Shown here piece by piece: positions 54,703-62,717 of a stretch of DNA of 64,000 nt. Every line of letters begins with the position of its first letter. The stretch's first letter is position 1. The translations under genes and the position numbers were made by a program. The notes under the pieces were generated by a model, which was not told the DNA's origin, searched no databases, and was given only the letters and a program-made list of their open reading frames with translations. Location of the stretch: positions 310,001 through 374,000 of the forward strand of contig CAWGJU010000013.1 of the NCBI GenBank assembly GCA_963822985.1, written 5' to 3'. This DNA comes from Thermohalobaculum sp963822985. GTDB taxonomy: Bacteria > Pseudomonadota > Alphaproteobacteria > Rhodobacterales > Rhodobacteraceae.

Positions 54703-56097
54703 TCAGCCGCCTTCGCGGCCGAAGACATGGGCCAGCACAAGCGATTTGAAATCCACCGCCCTGACCGCGCCTTCCGGCATCAGATCCGGCGCCGACGAGA
54801 TGACCAGCGGCCCCTCCTCCGGTCGGTCGGCCAGGCGGCCATGCGTGCCCTTCACCAGCTCCGTCCGGCTGCACGAGATGACGTCGAGCAGCCCTCGGAA
54901 GCCGGCCTTGCGCCGCAGGAGCTTCCACGCCGAGCTCAGCTGGGGCGAGCGCAGCTCCGGATCGAAGAACAGCTCCACCGGATCATAGCCGGGCTTGCGG
55001 TGGATATCGACGGTGCGCGCATAATCCGGCGCCCGCTCGTCGTCGAGCCACCAATAATAGCTGAACCACCGCCCCGGTGCCGCGATGGCCACGAGCTCGC
55101 CCGAGCGCGGATGGTCGAGCCCGTGGGCCTGCTTCTCCGCCTCGCCCCAGACCGCCTCGACGCCTCCGAGGCCCTCGAGCAGCGCCCGCACCTCGGCCAC
55201 CCGATCCTGGTTGCGGACATAGACATGCGCCACCTGGTGGTCGGCCAGCGCGAAGGCCTCGGAGGCGCCGGCATCGAAAGCCTCGCGCCCCATCTCCAGG
55301 CGCCAGGCAATCAGCCCCGCCTCGCGCAGCGCCCGGTTGATGTGCACGGCGTCTGTCGCCGGCGTGATGCCGTACTCGCTGACGACGACGACCCGCTGCC
55401 CGCTCCGCTCCGCCGCCTCGATCAACTGCCCGCAGAGCGCATCGATCTCGGCCAGGTCACTCTGCACACGCGCGTTTTCCAGGTCCGGCCCCAGCCTCTG
55501 AAGATTGTAGTCGAGATGCGGCAGGTAGCTCAGCGTCAGCGTCGGCGCCCGCGTCTCCATGACGTGCAGCGTCGCCTTCGCGATCCAGTCCGACGAGGTG
55601 ATGTCGGCGAGCGGCCCCCAAAACTTGAAAAGCGGGAACTGCCCCAGCCGCGCGTTCAGCTCGTCGCGCAGCTCCAGCGGGTGCGCGTAGTGGTCCGGGA
55701 TCTTACGCCCGTCGGCGGGGTACATCGGCCGCGGCGTCGCCGACCAGTCGGCGCTGGCATACATGTTGTACCACCAGAACATCTTGGCGCAGGTGAAGCT
55801 CGGATCGCGGGCCTTTCCCGCGTCCCAGATCTTCTCCCCCGCGACCAGCCGGTTCGATTGCCGCCAAAGCAGCACCTCGGCCATGTCCCTGAAGTACCAG
55901 CCGTTCGCGACCGCACCATGGCCCGACGGCATCAGGCCGGTGACCAGCGTCGATTGCACCGTGCAGGTCACGGCCGGCACGACCGTCTCCAGCGGCCGCA
56001 TGCCGCCCCGCCCCGCCAGCCGCGCCAGGTTTGGCGTGTGCGCGCCCACCAACGACGGCGTGAGGCCGACGACCAGAATGACCAGCGTGCGCTGCAT
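54703..56097 (-). CDS. eboF: EboF: alkaline-phosphatase-superfamily phosphodiesterase
   Basis: A 464-aa protein of the nucleotide pyrophosphatase/phosphodiesterase type. VVPAVTCTVQSTLVTGLMPS holds the nucleophile threonine, with GHGAVANGW after it; SYLPHLDYNLQRLGP and VVSEYGITP give metal residues. The usual first metal aspartate (D-G) is replaced by VVGLTPSLVG. No signal peptide is evident. The ATG at 56097 overlaps the stop of a 24-codon frame. It is the only ebo gene on the minus strand. Confidence 0.84.
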   Translation of the reverse strand: MQRTLVILVVGLTPSLVGAHTPNLARLAGRGGMRPLETVVPAVTCTVQSTLVTGLMPSGHGAVANGWYFRDMAEVLLWRQSNRLVAGEKIWDAGKARDPSFTCAKMFWWYNMYASADWSATPRPMYPADGRKIPDHYAHPLELRDELNARLGQFPLFKFWGPLADITSSDWIAKATLHVMETRAPTLTLSYLPHLDYNLQRLGPDLENARVQSDLAEIDALCGQLIEAAERSGQRVVVVSEYGITPATDAVHINRALREAGLIAWRLEMGREAFDAGASEAFALADHQVAHVYVRNQDRVAEVRALLEGLGGVEAVWGEAEKQAHGLDHPRSGELVAIAAPGRWFSYYWWLDDERAPDYARTVDIHRKPGYDPVELFFDPELRSPQLSSAWKLLRRKAGFRGLLDVISCSRTELVKGTHGRLADRPEEGPLVISSAPDLMPEGAVRAVDFKSLVLAHVFGREGG

Positions 56098-56171
56098 CAG
56101 GGCACCGCCTTCAGCACTTTGCCGGTGCTGCGGAAGGGACCGAGATTGGCGGCGAGACGAAACGGGATCAT
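56097..56171 (-). CDS. Possible 24-aa peptide coupled to eboF
   Basis: A short frame (MIPFRLAANL then GPFRSTGKVLKAVP) with GAGGT six bases before its ATG. Its TGA shares a base with the eboF ATG (TGATG), the same coupling seen between real genes in this window. It could be a leader peptide that controls eboF or the tail of a lost gene. No homologue is recognised. Confidence 0.35.
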   Translation of the reverse strand: MIPFRLAANLGPFRSTGKVLKAVP

Positions 56172-56306
56172 CCATGGACCTCTTGCAGCGGCTCCTCGCT
56201 TCTAGGCGGCGAGCCCGTCGCTCACAATCACCCGCACGGCGTCGCGACACTAGCGACCGCTCGCCAGGGTGGAGTAAGGTCCTGCCGAGGGAACGGGAGG
56301 GAAGCG

Positions 56307-57056
56307 ATGGCGGAGAAACCGCTCGATCTTCTGCGCCGCTGGGTGACGGCGCAAGCCGGCGACATGGATCGCAACCGGGCCGGATGGTTCGACGAGGCGC
56401 TGACGACGCTCGGCCGCAGCCCTGTCGAGCGCGACCTGCACATCCTGCTCGGCCTGGCGCCCCGGCGGCTCGGCAAGGCCGACCTGCGGCTGACAGCGCA
56501 GGATCGCGCCGCCGCCGACGCCGCACGGCCGGGCTGGGACCCGTCGGGCTGGAGCGTCGACGGCGCGGCCCGCGTCGCGGCGCTCCTCGCCTTCCGCGGC
56601 CAGCGCTCCTTCGCCGAGACCTTCAAGGATCTCCGCCGCACCGCCGACGCGGCGGAGCTGATCGCCCTCTACCGCGGCCTGCCGCTCTATCCCGACCCGC
56701 AGACGCTCGACTTCGAGGCGGGTGAGGGGCTGCGCTCGAACCTCCGCCCCGTCTTCGAGGCGATCGCGCACAAGAACCCGTTTCCGCGCGATCATTTCGA
56801 CGAGCATCGCTGGAACCACATGGTGCTGAAGGCGCTGTTCGTCGGCTCCGAGCTTGCGCCCATCGCCGGCCTCGACGAGCGGGCGAATCCCGAACTCGCC
56901 CGCATCCTGATCGACTATGCCCGCGAGCGCTGGGCCGCCGGCCGCCCGGTCACGGCCGAGCTCTGGCGCCCCGTCAGGCCGTTCATGGACGACACAGGCA
57001 TCAAGGCCGAGCTCGACCGGATACCGCCGGAGCACCGCAAGGAGGTCGCGGCATGA
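56307..57056 (+). CDS. eboA: EboA-domain protein
   Basis: A 249-aa mostly helical cytoplasmic protein. YRGLPLYPDPQTLDFEAGEG, then HRWNHMVLKALFVGSELAPI and GLDERANPELARILIDYARE are the EboA signature blocks. Its biochemical role is not known. GGGAGGGA precedes the start. It shares a 135-bp divergent upstream region with the peptide/eboF unit and overlaps eboB by 4 bp. Confidence 0.88.
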   Translation: MAEKPLDLLRRWVTAQAGDMDRNRAGWFDEALTTLGRSPVERDLHILLGLAPRRLGKADLRLTAQDRAAADAARPGWDPSGWSVDGAARVAALLAFRGQRSFAETFKDLRRTADAAELIALYRGLPLYPDPQTLDFEAGEGLRSNLRPVFEAIAHKNPFPRDHFDEHRWNHMVLKALFVGSELAPIAGLDERANPELARILIDYARERWAAGRPVTAELWRPVRPFMDDTGIKAELDRIPPEHRKEVAA

Positions 57057-57967
57057 TGTTCATCGACCCGCATGCGCACATGATCAGCCGCACGACCGAC
57101 GACTACGAGGCGATGGCGGCGGCCGGCATCGTCGCGCTGATCGAGCCGGCCTTCTGGCTGGGTCAGCCGCGCACCTATGTGGGTACCTATGTCGACTATC
57201 TCTCCACGATCGTCGGCTGGGAGAGGTTCCGCGCCGGCCAGTTCGGCATCAGGCACTATTGCACGGTGGGCCTGAACTCGAAGGAGGCGAACAACGAGGA
57301 GCTGGCCGAGGGCGTCATGGAATGGCTGCCCCGCTTCGCGCTGAAGGAGGGCGTCGTTGCCATCGGCGAGATCGGCTATGACGAGCAGACCCCGCTCGAG
57401 GACAAGTATTTCCGCGCCCAGCTCGAGCTGGCGAAAGAGCTCGACCTGCCCGTGCTGATCCACACGCCGCACCGCGACAAGAAGCGCGGCACCTCGCGCT
57501 CGATGGACGTCTGCGAGGAGCACGGGCTGGATCCTGGCCGCGTGATCGTCGACCACAACAACGAGGAGACGGTCGCCGAGACGCTGCAGCGCGGGTTTTG
57601 GGCCGGGTTCTCGATCTATCCGTCAACCAAGATGGGCAACAGGCGGATGGTCGAGATCCTCAAGCAGTACGGCGCCGAGCGCATCATCGTGGACTCGGCC
57701 TGCGACTGGGGCATCTCGGATTGTCTTGGGGTGCCCAAGACGGCCAGGCTCGCGCTGGAAAGCGGCGTGCCGGAGGAGAACGTACGCAAGGCGTGCTATG
57801 CTAATGCGCTGGCCGCGTATGGCCAGTCGGGCCAGATGGCCGAGGACGACTGGCTTAACCCGCCTGCCATCGACCAGCGCACGCTTTTCGAAGGCAACTC
57901 GATTCTGCGCGGCGGCCGCGAGCCCGAGATCCGCCCGGCCCGGCGCGACAGCCTGCTGATCGAATAG
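57053..57967 (+). CDS. eboB: EboB: TatD-family metal-dependent hydrolase
   Basis: A 304-aa amidohydrolase-like TIM barrel. MMFIDPHAHMISRT carries the first metal motif (H-x-H); AIGEIGYDEQTP, PVLIHTPHRDKKRG, VIVDHNNEETV and IIVDSACDWGISD give the remaining ligands. The ATG at 57053 overlaps the eboA stop; the ATG at 57056 is an alternative. Within ebo it probably hydrolyses an intermediate, but the substrate is unknown. Confidence 0.88.
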   Translation: MMFIDPHAHMISRTTDDYEAMAAAGIVALIEPAFWLGQPRTYVGTYVDYLSTIVGWERFRAGQFGIRHYCTVGLNSKEANNEELAEGVMEWLPRFALKEGVVAIGEIGYDEQTPLEDKYFRAQLELAKELDLPVLIHTPHRDKKRGTSRSMDVCEEHGLDPGRVIVDHNNEETVAETLQRGFWAGFSIYPSTKMGNRRMVEILKQYGAERIIVDSACDWGISDCLGVPKTARLALESGVPEENVRKACYANALAAYGQSGQMAEDDWLNPPAIDQRTLFEGNSILRGGREPEIRPARRDSLLIE

Positions 57968-58050
57968 CGCAGACATCGCCCCGGCCGCGCCGCGGCCTTG
58001 CCAAAGCGACGCCGCCCGTCTGCAATGGGCGGAAAATGGGAGAGCGTGCC

Positions 58051-59682
58051 TTGGATACCTTTGATTACGTCATCGTCGGCGCCGGCTCGGCCGGCTGCGT
58101 GCTGGCGAACCGGTTGACCGAGGATTCGGACGTCACCGTCTGCGTTCTCGAAGCCGGAGGGCGCGACTGGCATCCGTACATCCACATGCCAGCCGGCTTC
58201 ATGAAGACGTTCTACATGAAGTCGGTGAACTGGTGCTACAGCATGGAGCCCTCCGAGGGCACGGCCGGGCGCCGGGTCTATGCGCCGCGTGGCAAGACGC
58301 TCGGCGGGTCCTCGTCGATCAACGGCGTGGTCTGGAACCGCGGCCAGGCGGCGGACTTCAACCATTGGGCCCAGCGCGGCAATCGCGGCTGGGGCTATGC
58401 CGACGTGCTGCCCTATTTCCGCCGGATGGAAAAGCGCGAGGGCGGCGATCCGCTCTACCGCGGCACCGAGGGCGCGCTGCCGATCACCGACCTCGATTGG
58501 CGCCACCCGCTGACCGAGGCGTTCATCGAGGGCTGCGTCGAGCACGGCATCCCGCGCAATCCCGACTACAATGGCGCGCTCCAGGAGGGCGTGAGCTACG
58601 TCCAGCGCAACGTGCTGAACGGACGCCGGGTCAGCGCGGCCGACGCGTTCCTGCGTCCTGCCCTGCAGCGCAAGAACCTCGAGGTCCGCACCGGCGCGCT
58701 GGCGACCGGCCTGGTTCTCGATGGCAAGCGCGCCGTCGGCGTCAGATACCGCCGCGGCCGAACGGGGCGCGACACCGAGGTGCGCGCGCGCCGCGAGGTC
58801 ATCCTCGCCGGCGGCACCTACAACTCGCCCCAACTGCTGCAGCTCTCGGGCGTCGGCGATCCCGAGCACCTGCACCCCCTCGGCATCGAGTGCCGTCATG
58901 CGCTGCCTGGAGTCGGCCAGAACCTGCGCGACCACTACGCGCCGCGCCTGACAGTCCGCGTCAGGAACATCAGGACGATCAACGAGCAGACCAGGGGCAT
59001 CAGCCTGGTCGGCGAGGCGCTGAAATACGCCGTCTCGCGCAAGGGCGCGCTCAGCCTCAGCCCGACGCTGGTCTACGTCTTCTGGCGCTCGCACCCGGCG
59101 GTCGAGCAGTCCGACATCCAGATGACCTTCACGCCCGCCAGCTACGCCGAGGGCGTGCAGGGCAAGCTCGAGAGCGAGCCGGGCATGACGGTTGCCGCCT
59201 GGCAGCAGCGGCCGGAGAGCAAGGGCCACTGTCTGATCCGCTCGGCCGACCCTTTCGAGCCGCCGCTGATCGATCCGAGATACCTCGCCGAGCCCGAGGA
59301 CCAGCAGGTGCTGCTTGGCGGGGTCAAGCTGGCGCGGACGCTGTCGAGGTCGGCGCCGCTCGCGCCCTATTACGATCACGAGGCCTATCCGGGCGAGGCC
59401 ATCCAATCCGACGACGAGCTCCTCGCCATGGCGAAGGAGCGCGGCACGACCACCTTCCACCCGATGGGCACCTGCCGCATGGGGCCGGCGACGGACCGGA
59501 CGGCGGTGGTCGACGACCAGCTCCGCGTCCACGGCATGGAGGGCCTGCGCGTCGTCGACGCCTCGATCATGCCGATGATGCTGTCGGCCAACCTCAATGC
59601 CGCCACGCTGATGATCGCCGACAAGGCGAGCGACATAATCCGCGGCCGCCCTGCGCTCGAGGCGGCGCGCCTGCCGGCCTGA
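58051..59682 (+). CDS. GMC-family FAD oxidoreductase (choline dehydrogenase-like)
   Basis: A 543-aa flavoenzyme. The FAD-binding start is DYVIVGAGSAGCVLANRL, and GGSSSINGVVWNRGQAADFN is the second GMC signature. The catalytic histidine pair region is FHPMGTCRMG with the later NLNAATLMIADKASD. The start is TTG at 58051, because the GGGAGAG ribosome site lies between an upstream ATG (58036) and it, and homologues begin at DTFDYVIVG. It lies 83 bp after eboB on the same strand, so an ebo-linked alcohol oxidation is possible but not shown. Confidence 0.86.
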   Translation: MDTFDYVIVGAGSAGCVLANRLTEDSDVTVCVLEAGGRDWHPYIHMPAGFMKTFYMKSVNWCYSMEPSEGTAGRRVYAPRGKTLGGSSSINGVVWNRGQAADFNHWAQRGNRGWGYADVLPYFRRMEKREGGDPLYRGTEGALPITDLDWRHPLTEAFIEGCVEHGIPRNPDYNGALQEGVSYVQRNVLNGRRVSAADAFLRPALQRKNLEVRTGALATGLVLDGKRAVGVRYRRGRTGRDTEVRARREVILAGGTYNSPQLLQLSGVGDPEHLHPLGIECRHALPGVGQNLRDHYAPRLTVRVRNIRTINEQTRGISLVGEALKYAVSRKGALSLSPTLVYVFWRSHPAVEQSDIQMTFTPASYAEGVQGKLESEPGMTVAAWQQRPESKGHCLIRSADPFEPPLIDPRYLAEPEDQQVLLGGVKLARTLSRSAPLAPYYDHEAYPGEAIQSDDELLAMAKERGTTTFHPMGTCRMGPATDRTAVVDDQLRVHGMEGLRVVDASIMPMMLSANLNAATLMIADKASDIIRGRPALEAARLPA

Positions 59683-59753
59683 AGAAGACCGGCGCTCAAT
59701 CCTTACGTTCGAGCGCCATTGGCGCCAAGGCGAGGCGGGAGGCGCGTGCGCAC

Positions 59754-60092
59754 TCAATAGAGCCTGTACTTCACTCCTCTTTGACCATGGGTTCGGTTAT
59801 CAGGCTCCCTGATGGCGCCGCTCATGCTTTCAGTGACACGAACCTCGTCAGGATCAATCCAAAAGTCACTTTCTTCTTCGTCGATCAGTACCCGAATCCT
59901 GCCATCTCGCTTTTCGAAGACCCGAAGATTCGAAACAAAGTCCTTCCTGAGCACTTCTCCCGCCGGCGAGGGATCTGTCGAGCTTCGATACAGATGCATC
60001 TTGTCGTTCAGTATCAAATCTACGTACTCATCAGCCACAGCAGAGCCGAACAACAGAGTCATGGTGACCGCCAGATAACTCACTTTCTTCAT
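59754..60092 (-). CDS. Exported SH3-like small protein
   Basis: A 112-aa protein with a Sec signal (MKKVSYLAVTMTLLFGSAVA). The mature region alternates short beta strands (VLRKDFVSNLRVFEKRDGRI, then RVLI and DFWIDPDEVRV), a pattern like bacterial SH3 domains. No family is firmly recognised. It overlaps the CHASE2 gene by 4 bp and is less GC-rich than the core genome. Confidence 0.6.
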   Translation of the reverse strand: MKKVSYLAVTMTLLFGSAVADEYVDLILNDKMHLYRSSTDPSPAGEVLRKDFVSNLRVFEKRDGRIRVLIDEEESDFWIDPDEVRVTESMSGAIREPDNRTHGQRGVKYRLY

Positions 60093-61612
60093 GGTCTATT
60101 TCCCTCGGCTGGGCGTGATCTGAACGAAGTGGCGGCCAACTTTGGCAATGTTGCGAATACTGTTGCGCTCAGCGTCACGCCAAGCGGCAAATTCAAGGCG
60201 AAGAAGCCAAACAAGACGAGGACCATTCCGAGCAAAAAGTGAACGGTTACCCAGCGGGCGAAATCCGGAAGCCTCCGGCCACGCGACCATCTATCAAATG
60301 CTAAGGTAAACATGAATAGTATTGTGATACACATTAACGTATAAAGACCGTTCAGCGAGAGGCGCCCTACCACTTTCTCATCTACAGCTTTGAAGTCCCC
60401 GCCGTATCTCATTAGGTTGTCCAGAGCGGCGGCGTGAGCATAGACCCCGGGAAGCCGGGAGTGCAGAGCCGTGTCGATCACGTCTGGGATTCCAGCGTAG
60501 CTCCCCCCGATCATGACCACTGCGCCACTCAACATTCGCCGTCTTGGGTCGAGCAACCCGTCACGGGCGAGGCCTTTTTCTGAGTCCAGACGCAGCAGCG
60601 AGGCGCTTATCGTGGGGAGCGGCGGGCAGAAGGTGGAGGTAAAATCTTGCGGGCCTTCCCATACAAATGAGTACAGTGGAGATTCAGGAGCGCACGGCTC
60701 GCGGCCGGGTGGACCGTTGATCCATCCCCGGCGAAGCGGATCGCGACATTCCCCGGAAGCGCCCGCGGGCGAGATGCATTCGGTGACGGGGTCCGGCGCC
60801 ACAGCCCAAATGAGCGCAAGTTCACGACTTTCCAGCGCAGACGGGCTCGGCACCGGGCGAACGCAATCCTCCGGAAGCGCCGTCGCCCGATGCTCCCCGG
60901 CCGCACACAACTCCTCGTATATTGCGACAGCGGGACTCGGCGGGCCGTCACTGCCCAAGGGCGATAGCTGGTAGACGTCCTGCCGAACAGTATTTCCTTG
61001 CTGCAGGCTGACGCCCCGCACATGCGCCCACTTCTTGCCCTCTTTGTCGCGCAACAGCTCACAGAGGATCCCCTCCGGCAGGTCCGGCAGTGACTCGACC
61101 CCGACAAAAATCGGTGTCGGAGCGAGCTTCGCGAATCCCTCCCACATAGGGAGGAGAGGCTCAGCCGGTGGGACGCACTCCGACCGATAAACTCCGCCTC
61201 GACGATCTAGAAACGTCAAGTCGAGAAACACAGCTCTCGGGCGATATTCCGCGATCTTGCGCAACAGCAGACCCCACTCTTCATATGGCAATGGCCAGTG
61301 ACTCTGCCGGGACGTAATATAGTTGTCGTCAATCAGGACGACGGTGATTGGAGGTCCGCGATGCTCTGGCACGAAAACTCGAGAAACATTCGGATTCCGC
61401 GAAATGAGCCAGTTGGCGAACCTACCTAGCGACTGTTGGCTGGAGGTGGAGAGCCCGAAAGGATCGAGCATCGCGAACAGCAACGCCGCGATATAACCGG
61501 CAGCCAAGATTACACCGCGACGAAGGTTGGTCCACCGATCGCGAGCCCCACCGATCTCTTGCGTCACAAGGTCCGCGCTGTACAGACCACCTTTTTCATC
61601 TGGATCGTTCAT
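60089..61612 (-). CDS. CHASE2-domain membrane sensor without output domain
   Basis: A 507-aa protein. One N-terminal helix (GVILAAGYIAALLFAMLDPF) is followed by a periplasmic CHASE2 domain (VVLIDDNYI; RAVFLDLTFLDRRGG; GAVVMIGGSYAGIPDVIDTA) and then three C-terminal helices. The kinase, cyclase or GGDEF output usually attached to CHASE2 is missing; it ends 30 residues after the last helix. So it may signal through a partner, or be a structural relative. It overlaps the SH3-like gene and is divergent from the M48 gene. Confidence 0.75.
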   Translation of the reverse strand: MNDPDEKGGLYSADLVTQEIGGARDRWTNLRRGVILAAGYIAALLFAMLDPFGLSTSSQQSLGRFANWLISRNPNVSRVFVPEHRGPPITVVLIDDNYITSRQSHWPLPYEEWGLLLRKIAEYRPRAVFLDLTFLDRRGGVYRSECVPPAEPLLPMWEGFAKLAPTPIFVGVESLPDLPEGILCELLRDKEGKKWAHVRGVSLQQGNTVRQDVYQLSPLGSDGPPSPAVAIYEELCAAGEHRATALPEDCVRPVPSPSALESRELALIWAVAPDPVTECISPAGASGECRDPLRRGWINGPPGREPCAPESPLYSFVWEGPQDFTSTFCPPLPTISASLLRLDSEKGLARDGLLDPRRRMLSGAVVMIGGSYAGIPDVIDTALHSRLPGVYAHAAALDNLMRYGGDFKAVDEKVVGRLSLNGLYTLMCITILFMFTLAFDRWSRGRRLPDFARWVTVHFLLGMVLVLFGFFALNLPLGVTLSATVFATLPKLAATSFRSRPAEGNRP

Positions 61613-61677
61613 GAACTTGCGAATCAGCGAGCATCTCGAAAGGATTTTAATCGATGGTTGCTAGGGAGTGAACACTC

Positions 61678-62583
61678 ATGTCAATTCTGACATCCGAGGT
61701 GGCACGCTGCGGGGTGGCGCTTTTGTTGTGCGCCGGATGCGCATCAGACCAGGCCGCGCAGACTTTGAACGCCATGGGCTCCGAGGCGGCCCGCGCGCTC
61801 GGCTTGCCCCAAGTCGCGACGCCAGTCGCCAAGTCGCTGGGTAATCTCGCGCAGGCGGCCAACACATCGCCAGAGTTCGAAAAGAAGATTGCGGCTGCTC
61901 AACAAACGGAGATCGAGAGAAGGTACCGCGTATCCCGCGATCGAGAGTTGAGGCAGCAGCTAAACCTGATCTCGGTCCGCCTCGTTAAGGCGGGCGACAC
62001 GGGACCGTATTCGATTCAAGTCATCCCCGTCCAATCGGACGAAGTCAACGCGTTCACGCCGGGCGCCGGGCTCATCTACGTAACCACCGGTCTTGTCGGA
62101 GTTCTGCCGACGGAAGCTCAAATGGCAATGACGCTGGCGCATGAAATAGCCCACATAAAAAAGTCGCACGTTGCGAACGGCCTGAGAGTAGCCATACTGT
62201 CGAGCGTCAGCGCAGACGCGGCCCGATCCGCATTGCGCGGAACCGGTGTGTCTCCAAAGGTCACGCAGGCGGCACTTGACACCACCTTTTCAGCTGCAGT
62301 GAACGGCTACACTCGCGCGCAGGAGTCAAGCGCGGATTTCTACGGCCTCGAATTGATGGTGGCGGCTGGCTACGACCCCGACCAGGCAGCAAAGACGTTC
62401 GATTCGCTAGGGGGCGCTGGCGGCGACCTGTCGCGGACGGAGAATTTCTTCCATGGGGATCATCCTCGCACCGTCGTCCGCGCCGATCGGTTGCGTGAAG
62501 TCATAGCGGACGAGAACTTTGGCCCCGGCATCGTCGATACTCCGGAATACGCGGCCCTCTGGAGGAAGTACGCCGTGCGGTAG
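61678..62583 (+). CDS. M48-family metalloprotease lipoprotein
   Basis: A 301-aa protein with a lipobox (LLLCAGCASDQ) and zinc motif HEIAH in MTLAHEIAHIKKSHVANG, plus the downstream glutamate in AQESSADFYGLELMVAAG. This matches BepA/LoiP-type envelope proteases that act on outer-membrane proteins. AGGGAG precedes the start. It is divergent from the CHASE2 operon with 65 bp between, and its composition matches that operon, suggesting one acquired cassette. Confidence 0.82.
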   Translation: MSILTSEVARCGVALLLCAGCASDQAAQTLNAMGSEAARALGLPQVATPVAKSLGNLAQAANTSPEFEKKIAAAQQTEIERRYRVSRDRELRQQLNLISVRLVKAGDTGPYSIQVIPVQSDEVNAFTPGAGLIYVTTGLVGVLPTEAQMAMTLAHEIAHIKKSHVANGLRVAILSSVSADAARSALRGTGVSPKVTQAALDTTFSAAVNGYTRAQESSADFYGLELMVAAGYDPDQAAKTFDSLGGAGGDLSRTENFFHGDHPRTVVRADRLREVIADENFGPGIVDTPEYAALWRKYAVR

Positions 62584-62603
62584 GCGCCTCGGCGCCGGCT
62601 TTT
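62583..62603 (+). terminator. Candidate terminator after the M48 gene
   Basis: GGCGC (62583-62587) pairs with GCGCC (62592-62596) around the stable-type loop CTCG, followed by GGC and TTTT (62600-62603). The stem is short. Confidence 0.35.
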
Positions 62604-62717
62604 ACTGGTTCTGAGTGAGAAGGCGCCATCGCCAGGCTGGCTCCGGCTCGCGCCCGCGAAATTGCGCCTCCTTTCAGCGCAACGACCTTATCAATGAAGG
62701 TGTCAAGGAGATTCGCC

